Source: Cymbomonas tetramitiformis
Lineage: Eukaryota > Chlorophyta > Pyramimonadophyceae > Pyramimonadales > Pyramimonadaceae
DNA: 64,000 nt
Direction: 5' to 3'
NCBI GenBank assembly: GCA_001247695.2
Contig: LGRX02034665.1
Span: 1 to 64,000, forward strand
This document shows positions 1 through 9,679 of the stretch, piece by piece. The position numbers were made by a program, and so were the translations under genes. Within the stretch, counting starts at the first letter, position 1, and every line of letters starts with the position of its first letter. The notes beneath the pieces were generated by a model that worked only from the letters and a program-made list of their open reading frames with translations, did not search any database and was not told where the DNA came from.

Positions 1-1842
1 CCTTTGCTTCCGCTGCATTCTGACCTCCTGTAAGGCTTTTTCACGGGCTTGTCCTTCTCGGGATAGTCGCAGTTGTTCGAACTCTGTGAGCTGTTCGAGT
101 TCACCCCCGTAGTTCAACGACTCACGAGTTTTCCAGGAGTCATGAGCATTAGAGTACCCAGTCCAGCGAACCAGAAATTCTTCTACTTCCTTGCCTCCTT
201 TCATAGGTTTCACTCTTCGAGCCAGAATCTTAGACACATGTGTCTGGGATTGTCCATCCACGAGAACCTTGGCAGGAGTAGGTATTTGCCGACGCAGCGC
301 AAAAGCTTCATCCGCGGTGCGGTATTCCTTGAGGCGATGCTGCGCAAAAACATCGTGGATACGCCATTTAGGGGGTAACTTGAGCCGATAAGCCACCGGA
401 GCACCTCTGTCAATTTCGGGTAGCTCTCGCTGCTGGTCACTGAAGAACCTCTCGGTGATGGGTAAGGGCCCGTGCCAGCGAGGTCCCAGCTTCCTGAAGG
501 ATTCGCGGTTCATGATATTTTCCGTGAGATGCTTGGCATCTACCCAGACCAAGTCTCCCAACTGAAAGGATTTGGCGGTGTAACGCTGGTCAAACTGATG
601 TCGCTGGCGTTGCTGTGCCAGTTCCAGCTTAGTGCGGGCGTCCTCCAGTTGAGCCGCGAATTTACTAGCCATCTCGTGGGCGGTACCTTCTCCACCCTTA
701 CGCTTAGAGTGTTGTCCAGCAGCCGCTTGCAGGAACAAGTCCAGCTGCGACATAGGCGAGTGCCCCAAGACCAACTCAAACGGGGTAAAGCCAGTTACAT
801 CGCTCCGCGTATCGTTTATGGCGAACTCTACGTTAGCACACCACAAATCCCAGTCCTCTAGATTGCTGCCTACGAAGGACCGTAGCATGTCTTCTACCAC
901 GCGGTTGGTATGTTCAGCTTGTCCGTCCGAACGAGGGTTGTAAGGCGTGGTGGAGGCCACTTTGGTTCCCATAAGTCTCATCAACTCCTTCCACATAGCA
1001 TCCTGAAAACGAGGGTCTCGGTCAGAGACAATCTTCATAGGAGTGCCATGTAGTTTCCAGATGTGGTCGAAGTAGATTCGAGCTATAACCTCAGCGGAGC
1101 TGTCCTGGAAGTTCAATGGGATGATGTGAACCATTTTGCTGAGCTTACAAGTGAAAGTAGCAAATGCATCGTGATTCCGCGCCGTGACTGGGAGTCCAGT
1201 GACAAAGTCCACACTGACCACTTGCCATAGTCGCGTAGGAATAGTGTGTGGGTTCAGCAATCCATCCGGGTAAGAATTTCTCGGTCGCACCGCTTGACAG
1301 ATAGCGCAAGATGAAACCCAGCGTCCCACATCTTCCGCTGCCCCTTTCCACCAGAAGCGTCGCAGTACTCGTTCCAGAGTTTTGTCCCTGCCCGCGTGTC
1401 CAGCTGAAACAGATGCATGCGCTTCTTGCAGCACTACCTCGCGAAGCGGTGAATCTTCTCCCAGTACCAACTGATAGCGTCCAGCGCTCACCCTCCACAA
1501 CACATCTCCCACCACGCAGAAGTCACGAGTGCGTTGATGCGGAGCTTCTTGGATTTCCTTCCTTAAAGTCTGTAGGGGACCAGGTCGCCCATATTCCGCT
1601 TGCAGCGCTTTGAGAAACTGGCCTCCTGATATCTGCTGATGCAGGTCTCGAACGCTGGCCGCTTCTCCAGTACGCACGATAGGAGGGGGGAAACTCGTTT
1701 TCCTTTCCCGCTTGACACGCTGTCGAGCTGGCGGGGCGTACACCACTAGCAGGGGCCAAGGAAGATCCAGAAGGGCTCCATCCGGGGCGGCGAACATCTG
1801 CACAGGTTCTCCTTGAGCGTCATGGGTAGGAATAATGTACTC
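1..1842 (-). CDS. pol: Gypsy Pol continuation: methyltransferase tail, integrase, chromodomain (partial at window edge)
   Basis: I read this frame codon by codon and found no stop from 1842 to the window edge. It starts with the end of the methyltransferase-like domain. A zinc-binding HHCC follows: two His codons near 1416 and 1395, then CAIC near 1310-1295. The integrase core has Asp at 1207-1209 (VDFVTGLP), Asp at 1021-1023 (VSDRDPRF) and Glu at 913-915 (GQAEHTNR). The last two are 35 residues apart, the D-35-E spacing. A chromodomain-like segment (EFLVRWTGYSNAHDSW) lies at about 235-120. It is separated from the upstream frame only by the lesion near 1843. All catalytic residues are kept, and the C-terminus lies outside the window. 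Confidence 0.88.
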
Positions 1843-4800
1843 CAATTCCCGCAGATCTGAACAACTGCCGCCACTGTGGCATGCGAGACTGAAAGTCAGG
1901 AAGGACAAAGAGAGCTGAAGTATTCTCAGGGTCCAGACGCCATTCTTCCACATATTTCCTCAGTACGGCCTCAATGGTCAAATGGTTGGAGGAGAAGGGA
2001 GGATTGCACCAGACGTTCAACCCTCGCCAGTTTTCCTTCAAGCAGTCCGTCCAGTAGCGATTGACCTGACGATTCTTTCCTCCAAAGTCGCAACAGGCGT
2101 CCACCTCGAAAGGTCCATATTCTTGACTCAAGAAGTCGAACATGTCCGCACGGAACTTCCAGTCCTGTCGGTCGCTGGGCTCCAGGAGTCTGGTTGAGGC
2201 CTCGCTGCACTTCGGCGTTGCTGAGTAGTCAACAGGGGTCTTCCTGGAAGAAGGAGGCGAGGATGCTGTCAGTTTGCCAGAGCGCGTCTGAACTGCCAGG
2301 GTTGCTTCCTCGTACCCGGTTTCGGCCAGCTGCAGGGTATGTAGGGCGTCCATCCAGAGTTGAGGGGAGTCCATCCAGGTGAGAGTCCCACTGTACGCGA
2401 GGACTGGTTCGGGATCTTTGGTCTTGGCGCTGTTGGACTTGCGCTCCTTCAACTTGTTGGGATCTACCACTCCCAGGGGCGCGCGTCCTTGGCGAGACTC
2501 TTTACCAGCTGCAGGTCTGAACTTGCTGGCGGTGTCCGCGGCCGAGGGAGGTCGCTGCGGTTTCCCAGTAACCGGGTGCACAAAGCCAGCTTCTACCAGT
2601 TCTTCTCTCGCGGAGATTTCCTTGTAGTCGGGTCGCCTGGACAGAGCGTCTGGAACCCAGAGTAGCGCCCCAGGGATGTATTCCATCTCGGGTACCCCTA
2701 CCTCCACTAGATCCATGCACCATCGGGCTTGGCGTCGGCTGAGAGGTTGTCCAGGTGCCATTAACCAGACTAGGGGCTTATGGTCACCCTGCAATTGGAA
2801 CTCGGTCCAGATGAGGTAGTGTCTCCAAGTTTGCGTAGTGCAGTGATGGAGAGCGCAGAGTTCTCTTTCGCCAGCATGGTAGTTCTGCTCGGCTCCATTA
2901 AACTGTCTGCTCTCAAAGGCGATACGTTGCAATCCATTTCCTACGTCTTGCATCAGTACTCCCCCCAGCGCCACTCCACTGGCGTCAGTTTGTACCACGA
3001 AAGGATGCCGTCCTTCGGCCGCCGCTTTCATATCGGGTAGCGCCAGAGTGGGTGAAGAACATAGCGCCTTCTTAATTTCCTCGAAGGCCCAACGCTGCAT
3101 GGGTCCCCATAGCCAAGCGACATCCCCTTTGGTGAGCTGGGTCAAAGGTTGTGCTACTTCGGAGAAGCCCAGCATGTACCGCCGGTAGTACCCAGCCAAC
3201 CCCAAAAATTGGCGCACATGCGTGGCGTTTTCCAGAGCGGGCCAGTCCCTGATGGCGGCCAGCTTGTCATGTTGAGGTTGACTTCCTTCACGTGAGATAA
3301 CGTGCCCCAGAAAGCGTATCTGGGTCTGCAATAGTTGACACTTAGACTCCTTGAGGTAGATACCCTGGTTCTCACAGACTTCGAGAAATTGCTGGAGATG
3401 GGAAAGATGCTCCTCCAAGGTGTTGCTGAAGAGGATGCAATCGTCCAGGAATATTCTTACAAAAGGAAGATGTCCCAGAGCGCGCTGCATGCGTCGCTGA
3501 TAGCAGGAAGGACTGTTGGTCAACCCCATGGGCATCGCCAACCACTCGTACGAGCCATAGGGAGAAGTGAACGCAATCTTTTCCACATCCTCAGACGCCA
3601 TAGCCATCTGCCAGAACCCATCGACTGCATCGAAGGAGGAGAAGTACTTGGCCCCATGCATGGAGTCGAACAACTGCTGAATGTCGGGAAGTGGATATTT
3701 GTCCTTGACGGTCAGGCTGTTGATGGCTCGGAAGTCGCAGACCATTCTGAGTACTTCAGGTTTCCCAGGCTTGGGAACCATCAGCACTGGTGCAGCGAAC
3801 GGACTTGAGGAAGGCCTGATGTAGCCCTTGCTCAGGAGTTCATCCAGGCGTTCTCGCAGTTGAGTCAGCTCCACCATGGACATCTTATAGGGTCTCTTAG
3901 CGGGCGCGATGCCATTCCATCCCTCTTGCAGTCTCACATGGGCCACTTCATCTTTTCGCAGGGCGTCAAAGTTGGGCAGCGCTTCGCGAATTACTCGAGG
4001 TGAAAAGGACTCGATCAGCTTTTGAAACTTCTTTCTCCATTCTGGGGAGATGGAAGGGTCCTCCAAATTATCGCTGGTGGCCACCGCTGATAACATCGAA
4101 GTCCCTACCAAAGGTGTCGCATAGGCCACTAAGATGTCGTGGGGTGTCGCGGCACTGTCCATTCCCGCATATCTGCGCCGATAGGCTTTGATCTCCTTGG
4201 TCGCTTGGGCCGCTGATAACATTACCATCGGTTCCAGAGCCATCGCGGTTCTCTCGCCTTTGCGCGTGGAGCTACGCCCCGGCGAACATCCCCGTATCCG
4301 CACGGATTTGCCATGATGGCGAAACTTAACTGATCCCCACCCATCATAGTCCAGCGTGACCGGCGAGAGGTGTCTCAACCACCTTCCTCCGAGTACAATG
4401 TCCACCTTGATGCCCAGAGGAAGTACTCGCATCTTGATGACCTCGGAGTAAGTCCCTTCTGAAGTCTCCGCTGTCAGCTTGCCGTAAGCGACTTGCGCAG
4501 AGGTCTGCACTGACCCATCCGCGAGGGTAACGTTCAGCGGCGTCCCATTAGCGCGAACCGTGAGGTTCAATCTCTTGACGCACTCACTGGAGATGAATTC
4601 ATCCGAGGCACCAGAATCCACCAGCACGCGCACTCGCTGTCCCTTCAGCAAGGCCCAGAACACCAATAGCAGCGTTCCCTCTTTGTCCCGAATCGCAGTC
4701 AGCTGGCTGTCCTGGTTCCACATTACTTGACCATCGCGTCGCAGATGTGCACAGATGGCTGCTCGCACTGGGTGATGCAAAGGTACGCGCTGCTTAGACC

Positions 4801-5113
4801 GGATAGGTCTTGTGCGAGGTGGTGCAGGCTGAGAACGAGGATCCGGACCAAAGTACCACCCACCCTCCAGGTCGATCTGCTTGTAGCTGCCGCTCCTTAG
4901 CGCGTCGCTCCTGTCCTTGAGCGCGTCGTCTGGCGCGGCTCTGCGTGCGGCTTTCCAGAGGGTAAGAGCGAAGAGGTTGGAGGGCAATCTCCTCCTCCTC
5001 TTCCTCCCCAGAGCTATCTTCTGGTTCGGAATTTTGAGTGAAAGAGGGGGGTTCTTCTTCCCGCGGTGCAGCCTGGGCGTTGGTGACGTTCGCTGGTGCT
5101 GCCACTGCTTCAT
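1820..5113 (-). CDS. pol: Gypsy Pol: protease, reverse transcriptase, RNase H, adenine-methyltransferase-like domain
   Basis: This 1097-codon frame holds a retropepsin with DSGAS at residues 166-170, an RT with an FLDD catalytic box at 555-558 (LDD instead of YVDD, common in gypsy), and an RNase H with its first Asp at about 710. A linker follows, then a domain starting near 980 with NPPF at 1037-1040 and a following FVLP strand. NPPF is the catalytic motif IV of Dam-type N6-adenine methyltransferases. The frame stops at 1820, but the sense reading continues in another frame from about 1842 into the rest of that domain and the integrase. One small indel near 1843 therefore broke a longer polyprotein. 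The N-terminal part overlaps the gag frame, and the switch lies near 4850-4950. Confidence 0.9.
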   Translation of the reverse strand: MKQWQHQRTSPTPRLHRGKKNPPLSLKIPNQKIALGRKRRRRLPSNLFALTLWKAARRAAPDDALKDRSDALRSGSYKQIDLEGGWYFGPDPRSQPAPPRTRPIRSKQRVPLHHPVRAAICAHLRRDGQVMWNQDSQLTAIRDKEGTLLLVFWALLKGQRVRVLVDSGASDEFISSECVKRLNLTVRANGTPLNVTLADGSVQTSAQVAYGKLTAETSEGTYSEVIKMRVLPLGIKVDIVLGGRWLRHLSPVTLDYDGWGSVKFRHHGKSVRIRGCSPGRSSTRKGERTAMALEPMVMLSAAQATKEIKAYRRRYAGMDSAATPHDILVAYATPLVGTSMLSAVATSDNLEDPSISPEWRKKFQKLIESFSPRVIREALPNFDALRKDEVAHVRLQEGWNGIAPAKRPYKMSMVELTQLRERLDELLSKGYIRPSSSPFAAPVLMVPKPGKPEVLRMVCDFRAINSLTVKDKYPLPDIQQLFDSMHGAKYFSSFDAVDGFWQMAMASEDVEKIAFTSPYGSYEWLAMPMGLTNSPSCYQRRMQRALGHLPFVRIFLDDCILFSNTLEEHLSHLQQFLEVCENQGIYLKESKCQLLQTQIRFLGHVISREGSQPQHDKLAAIRDWPALENATHVRQFLGLAGYYRRYMLGFSEVAQPLTQLTKGDVAWLWGPMQRWAFEEIKKALCSSPTLALPDMKAAAEGRHPFVVQTDASGVALGGVLMQDVGNGLQRIAFESRQFNGAEQNYHAGERELCALHHCTTQTWRHYLIWTEFQLQGDHKPLVWLMAPGQPLSRRQARWCMDLVEVGVPEMEYIPGALLWVPDALSRRPDYKEISAREELVEAGFVHPVTGKPQRPPSAADTASKFRPAAGKESRQGRAPLGVVDPNKLKERKSNSAKTKDPEPVLAYSGTLTWMDSPQLWMDALHTLQLAETGYEEATLAVQTRSGKLTASSPPSSRKTPVDYSATPKCSEASTRLLEPSDRQDWKFRADMFDFLSQEYGPFEVDACCDFGGKNRQVNRYWTDCLKENWRGLNVWCNPPFSSNHLTIEAVLRKYVEEWRLDPENTSALFVLPDFQSRMPQWRQLFRSAGIGVHYSYP

Positions 5114-6104
5114 TACCTTCCAGAATCGGCCGCAGACGGTGGCGTTGCTGTTTCTGAATGGCCAGTAGCAGTTCCAGGTGGGTTTCCTCCTGGATGGGTT
5201 TCAGGGGAGTCGGCTCCACTCCTTCTGTCACCGTTGTCAGCACACTTTGGTTGTTCTCTGATCTGGCGGCGGCCAACTGTCGCTCCATCAACTGCTGCGT
5301 GAAGTTGAGCGACCGCTGGGAGTCCTCGAGGTCTGAAATGTCCCCAGAAGTCGCGGGCTGAGAACTGGATGGAGATAGGGTCAAATCCAGAGTTGCTTCT
5401 GGATTCGCATCTGATGGTTCCGCTGAGTCCAGGTAGGGTTGATCGCCATTAGCTGTCGATGGTAGGGCCAGGTGAGCGGCCTCCTCCGCAGCTTCCCTTT
5501 CTCGCTGGTTCCATTGGTGCACCCGGTATAGGCTGCACCAGGCGTCTGGAATTCCTACATCTCCACCGGAACCTGGGATAGTACCGCACTCGGTCTCCAG
5601 AGATAGCTGAACTGCTCCTTCGGTTATCGTCAGGTCAGGGGTGACCTTCCCATGCCATCTGTACCAGCGGCGGCGGTATCTGCGCCACCCTTCTGGCACC
5701 CATGCATCTCTCCATTTCTCATTCTCCTTTACCAGCGCCGCCGCGGCCATGTGCTCCGGGTGCGTCATCTCTCTCCAAGCTCGCGTGCGATCTGCCAGTG
5801 ACTCTGCTCGAAGTCCCGGTGATTCCTCTCCCACCGTCCACCTGTCCCTGTCTGCGGTTGTAGTGGTACCTGACCAGCCCCCTCGTGGTGGCACTAAGTT
5901 GAGAGGTCTGCTTGACATGAAAGGCCTCACTTTCTCTGAACACCTCTCTCGGCCTTTCTCGAAGGTCTTCTCTGGTGGCGGTGGCCATCTGCAGGGCGCT
6001 CGCCACACTTTGTGCGTACGTGGCCAGCAGTGGTGTGTGCCCAAGCCCGTAGGAGGTTTTCGGGAGTGCCGTGTAGCAGTTAGCGGTGCCTCTTGGCAGT
6101 CCAT
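4794..6104 (-). CDS. gag: Gypsy Gag-like protein; only about 5880-4800 reads as Gag
   Basis: Open frame of 436 codons. The first 80 or so residues overlap the LINE 3' coding end in another frame and are probably not Gag. From about 5880 it reads as a charged protein: a WREMTHPEHM helix, a WRRYRRRWYRWHGK basic patch, a long Ser/Glu-rich stretch, the acidic run GEEEEEE and a basic tail overlapping pol. No CCHC knuckle is visible. Position directly upstream of protease-RT, and overlap with pol, support Gag identity more than sequence does. The original N-terminus is missing, removed or replaced at the LINE junction. Confidence 0.6.
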   Translation of the reverse strand: MDCQEAPLTATRHSRKPPTGLGTHHCWPRTHKVWRAPCRWPPPPEKTFEKGRERCSEKVRPFMSSRPLNLVPPRGGWSGTTTTADRDRWTVGEESPGLRAESLADRTRAWREMTHPEHMAAAALVKENEKWRDAWVPEGWRRYRRRWYRWHGKVTPDLTITEGAVQLSLETECGTIPGSGGDVGIPDAWCSLYRVHQWNQREREAAEEAAHLALPSTANGDQPYLDSAEPSDANPEATLDLTLSPSSSQPATSGDISDLEDSQRSLNFTQQLMERQLAAARSENNQSVLTTVTEGVEPTPLKPIQEETHLELLLAIQKQQRHRLRPILEGNEAVAAPANVTNAQAAPREEEPPSFTQNSEPEDSSGEEEEEEIALQPLRSYPLESRTQSRARRRAQGQERRAKERQLQADRPGGWVVLWSGSSFSACTTSHKTYPV

Positions 6105-7728
6105 TAAGGAGCTTGTATGCCCCGCCGATAATCGCGTCTAGGTCCTCGATTTCCTTGGTAGAAAAAATTCCTAAGGGAAGGGCATATCTAAGCTGTCCTA
6201 TAATTGCCGAGCGAAGGACTTCCTCCTGCTGCCCGCTCGTCAAAGGGGAGTGGAGGAGCGCCTGTATCCTTTCCCTTGCCTGCAGAAAGGAGGCTTGCTT
6301 TTGGACCGTCCAGTCTCCCGAGAGGGCGACTTGTATCCCAAGGTACTTGTATGGGTCATCCGGGTGGAGGTACGGGAATCCATGCTTGCCTACACTGGGG
6401 GTGTGCATGGTGACATCCTCGTATGTCTCCTCAGGGATCGGGGATCCTTTTTCGTCCGTTCCCGTAATTCCGCATTTGGCCTTGTTGATTCGAAGTCCAC
6501 TCCAGTTGGAGTAGAGCTCTAGCTTCCTGACTTGCACCGCCAGTTGCGTTGCCGACTCCGCGATTAGGGCAAGATCGTCCACATATGCCGCCGAGGAAGT
6601 GCGAATTTGTTTGTCCGAATCCGTGAGGCGGTGCAGATACCCCTTGTTGCCCGTTTTGAGCCAGCGTAGAAGGGGTTCCAAATAGAGAATAAAGAGTAGG
6701 GGGCTCAGCGAGTCTCCCTGCACTAGTCCCCTTTTGACCATGAGGGGTTCCGAGCTGTGGTGCTCTATCTTTGAGGCCATCCTAAAAGGTGACCTGTGTG
6801 CCTCCCCCCCGTAGAGGTCTGCCACCACTCTGACCGCGTCCTCCGGGATCCCCAGGTACTTCATGGTGTGCTGGAGTCTGTCATGCTCCACCGACCCGTA
6901 GGCGTTCTCGAAGTCCACGTAGAGAACATGCAGCTGGCTGCGGGACAGTTTGCTGTCCTCGATAACATGCTGCAGTCGAAGGATCTGGTTGATCGTGCTT
7001 CTGTGTTTCCTAGAACCCATCTGCTCTTGGCTGTGGATACTGTTTACCTCGCAGAACGTGGATAGAACATCCGTGACCATCGACGTATAAAGTTTGAGAA
7101 TTGTGCGGAGAAGCCCTATGCGCCTATAATTGGAAAACACAGAGGTGTCCCCCTTCTTATGTAGGTAAACAAAGGTGCCAAGCTTCCAAGTGCCTGGGGT
7201 TATCCCCGCTTTCCACATCGCCCTCATGAGCGAGAAGAGAACTTCGTGGAATTCCTCCGGCATAGCCTTGAGGATTTCGTTTGGTACCGCATCCGGGCCG
7301 GCCGCCCTCCCGTTGGGGAGCCGTTTGACAATTTGTCTGTAGAGTTCAATAGTGAGCCTGCTCCCAAGCTCCGTCTTCCTCGGTCTTTGCCCTGGTTTCA
7401 TTCTATCCGGGGCTTCCGCCGCCAGCCATGGCATCTCCTCGTCCAGTTGGTCCGTCCTGGGGTGTTCGAAGCAATATGGGTCCGAGTGGGCCATGTGCCC
7501 CGAAAAGGCCTCCGCGGTGGCCACCGCCCCGACTGCCATTTTGCTGTTTCTGTCCCATATCCCCAAGGTTCTTCCTTTCGGGAGTGCGTCGCGGTCTCGG
7601 AAGACGAACCTGTGGGCTGACTTTTTCATGCGATAATAGTTACTGCGGAATTTCTGGACAAATGTCTCCCAGGTTTCGGCTTTGTGGTCTTTGATAACAG
7701 ATTTGGCTTCCTGCCTGAACCTGCGCAT
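5719..7728 (-). CDS. LINE reverse transcriptase (ORF2 C-terminal part)
   Basis: Open frame of 669 codons. RT landmarks: GRAAGPDAVPNEIL near 140-153, FSNYRRIGLL near 198-207, VLYVDFENAYGSV near 268-280, KRGLVQGDSLSPLLF near 332-346 and AYVDD at 381-385, followed by a thumb region. These match non-LTR RTs, not retroviral-type RTs. The last 30 or so residues (after about 5850) are the gypsy Gag sequence read in another frame, so the true LINE C-terminus is lost or fused there. Confidence 0.9.
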   Translation of the reverse strand: MRRFRQEAKSVIKDHKAETWETFVQKFRSNYYRMKKSAHRFVFRDRDALPKGRTLGIWDRNSKMAVGAVATAEAFSGHMAHSDPYCFEHPRTDQLDEEMPWLAAEAPDRMKPGQRPRKTELGSRLTIELYRQIVKRLPNGRAAGPDAVPNEILKAMPEEFHEVLFSLMRAMWKAGITPGTWKLGTFVYLHKKGDTSVFSNYRRIGLLRTILKLYTSMVTDVLSTFCEVNSIHSQEQMGSRKHRSTINQILRLQHVIEDSKLSRSQLHVLYVDFENAYGSVEHDRLQHTMKYLGIPEDAVRVVADLYGGEAHRSPFRMASKIEHHSSEPLMVKRGLVQGDSLSPLLFILYLEPLLRWLKTGNKGYLHRLTDSDKQIRTSSAAYVDDLALIAESATQLAVQVRKLELYSNWSGLRINKAKCGITGTDEKGSPIPEETYEDVTMHTPSVGKHGFPYLHPDDPYKYLGIQVALSGDWTVQKQASFLQARERIQALLHSPLTSGQQEEVLRSAIIGQLRYALPLGIFSTKEIEDLDAIIGGAYKLLNGLPRGTANCYTALPKTSYGLGHTPLLATYAQSVASALQMATATREDLRERPREVFRESEAFHVKQTSQLSATTRGLVRYHYNRRQGQVDGGRGITGTSSRVTGRSHASLERDDAPGAHGRGGAGKGE

Positions 7729-7797
7729 CTCAGACTCCGCCCACCAGTGGGGGTCTTCCGGTTCCGCACACGTGTCTGGTCTGCCCTGCGCCGTGTC

Positions 7798-8514
7798 TCA
7801 TGGTTCCGCCATGGCCTCCTCCAGCAGTGCCGCGCTGGGGGCCTCCCCTGTTGCCCTTTCTATCGCAAGCATCTCCTGCAGGACCGCCGCCGCCTTCAGC
7901 GCTTTGTCACGCTTCCTGAATTTAGCTTTCGGTAATCTGACCCCCGTGTTGGGGTCCCTGGTGACCTTGGGCTTGCACCTGACGGTTTCTAGGGGGATCT
8001 CCACGGCCCGCATGGCTTGCTGAAGGACCCCGTCAACTGCCTTCCCGGCCTCATCAATTCTTTCCCTGGCGTCCGGGCTTTCCCTTTCCGCCGCGTCGAC
8101 CGCGTTTTCGATCACTGTCTTGAATTCATTTTCCCTGAGACTCGGTTGGAGCGCCGAATCTATTGCCGCCGTCATCGAGCGTTGCAAGGCTTTGGAGATC
8201 GGGAATTGGTATTTCGTGATCGGGTCGGGTTTCGCCTGCTCTTCCACAACCGGTGTGGTCGTGTGAAGCCTCCACAGCGGCACCGCCGCCACTGCCGCTT
8301 GGTGGTCGCTGCAGTGCCTGTGCTCTAGTGTCGATCGGGTGCCGTTCGTCAGCGATCCGCTGAAGCTCCTCTGACGCCAACCACCCATCGATTTTGTGGT
8401 CCCCAAACGTGGGTCCTTGCGGGCAGCTGATCTCTGCAAGGCCCGCCCGGTCAGACATCTCTCTCCATGCACGTTGTTCCATCCCGTCTTGTTCCCTGGG
8501 GATTTCCGCGACAT
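7798..8514 (-). pseudogene. LINE endonuclease C-terminus and linker, second frame
   Basis: From about 8330 this frame carries the missing SDH box of the endonuclease. It then holds a helical linker rich in Ala, Glu and Arg (ALQRSMTAAIDSALQPSLRE and onward), ending at a TGA at 7798-7800. The RT frame resumes in the same frame downstream, so this stop is a nonsense mutation in an originally continuous ORF2. The part upstream of about 8330 is out of frame and meaningless. Confidence 0.75.
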
Positions 8515-9418
8515 TGAAGTCTCCCCCCACCACCATGTGCTCCCCCTTCCTGGAAGTCACTGCAGCCTCTCGGGCTATGTAATCTCGGATACACGTCCTG
8601 ACCACCTCTTCTTCTGGGTGGGGAGGGTTGTAGACGCCGAGCACGTGCACCTTTACGCCGCTTGGCAGCGTAATAACTACGTGCTGTAGATACCCTTTCG
8701 CGCATCTGGGGACTTCACGGTTAGCGCGCACGTCCGTCCTGTCGTAGGGGCGTCTGAGGGCGAGGACCACCCCCCCTCTGTACGAAGTGCCATCCGCCCC
8801 CCTCCTCTGGACTCCATGGCACGGTGCTGAGTGCCAGGCGCTGTACCCCAGCCCTTGGAGTTTTTTTGGTCCCATGGGGCCCGCCGCCTTTGTTTCTGTG
8901 AGAACCAGCACATCCGGCTGGTGCTCCTCGCAACTCCTGGCGAGGTCATAGTACGCGTGGTCGCTTCCTCTGATATTCCAGGTCATCAGGGACAGCCTGC
9001 CTTCCTCCCCCGCACCCGGTGGGGGTGTTTGATTCTCTTTGTCGCTGTGGTGATTTGGTTCATTTTTAGACTCCCGTGTACTATTGCCCCAGCTGCCAAG
9101 TACGGTCTTTGCGCCTGCCCTATGCTGTCTCTTCTGGTGAACTGGCGCCTGTCCACTTCCCGTCACTTGTTGTAGTGGCCTGAGCACTGCCCTTCTGCCG
9201 GGTACTCTATTGCTCCCGCTCCGGGTGCCGGCCTGGCCTTCCGCATGTTCCTCCTGCTTGGTGGCGATTTGCATGACTATTCTGTGTTGTTTTGCCACCC
9301 TATTGTTTGCCGTTTTCCCAGTGCCCCCAGCGGCTCTGTGCGCCGCCCTTGGCCAGGTTGACTTCTCTGGGGATTTCGTCCAGTCGCACCATGCTGCCGC
9401 CATCACCGCAACCCACAC
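8126..9418 (-). pseudogene. LINE endonuclease (EEP/APE fold), first frame
   Basis: After a basic Gln/Arg-rich N-terminal extension of about 140 residues, the exonuclease-endonuclease-phosphatase fold begins with LMTWNIRG. It continues through VLVLTETKA (catalytic Glu), VHVLGVYNPP and VVGGDFNV (the DxN motif). The terminal SDH motif is not in this frame. It lies in the next one (RHCSDHQAAV, near 8310-8280), so a small indel near 8330 split the domain. The enzyme would nick target DNA to prime reverse transcription. This copy cannot make it without repair. Confidence 0.85.
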
Positions 9419-9420
9419 TA

Positions 9421-9679
9421 TTCGATGAAAATGATATTCTCATGTGAAAATGATATTGCCTTATTTACCTCATGATAGGATTAAAAAGCCGCATTTTAAC
9501 AGTCAAGAACATGCAAGTGCAGGTTGTGCATTAGATTTACTGGTTTTTATGGTACAAAATTGAGGTCAAATGCACTTTTTCGAAATCTAGGAGGAGTGAA
9601 AACACAAAGAACTTTTGACTCGGAATCTATATACACGTTATACACATATTATTTACATGTTTTTTTTTTCCGTCTTGCT
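9421..9679. other. AT-rich spacer without visible gene
   Basis: About 260 bases between the LINE 5' end and the leader region of the next LTR element. It contains a short repeated ATGATATT motif near 9429-9456. No coding frame, LTR or TSD was recognised. Confidence 0.4.

Larger units (their letters stand above)
1..5880 (-). mobile_element. Ty3/gypsy chromovirus with methyltransferase-like Pol domain (3' end outside window)
   Basis: Minus-strand LTR retrotransposon body. In reading order it has a Gag-like region (about 5880-4800), aspartic protease, reverse transcriptase, RNase H, a Dam-like adenine methyltransferase domain, an HHCC/DDE integrase and a chromodomain that reaches the window edge. 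The 3' LTR lies beyond position 1. No 5' LTR is seen: upstream of about 5880 the sequence becomes the 3' end of a LINE. Pol is open except for one frame change near 1843, so the copy looks young. The order RT-RNase H-integrase is the Ty3/gypsy order, and the C-terminal chromodomain places it among chromoviruses. The exact upstream junction is uncertain. Confidence 0.9.
5719..9420 (-). mobile_element. APE-type LINE (non-LTR retrotransposon), decayed
   Basis: The minus strand carries an apurinic-endonuclease-like domain followed by a non-LTR reverse transcriptase, the layout of ORF2 in L1/RTE/RandI-type LINEs. Two lesions break it: a frame change near 8330 inside the endonuclease C-terminus, and a TGA at 7798-7800 between endonuclease and RT. 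No poly(A) tail or target duplication is visible. The 3' end runs directly into gypsy Gag coding sequence between about 5820 and 5880. The 5' end near 9420 abuts AT-rich DNA. No RNase H domain was seen. Confidence 0.85.
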
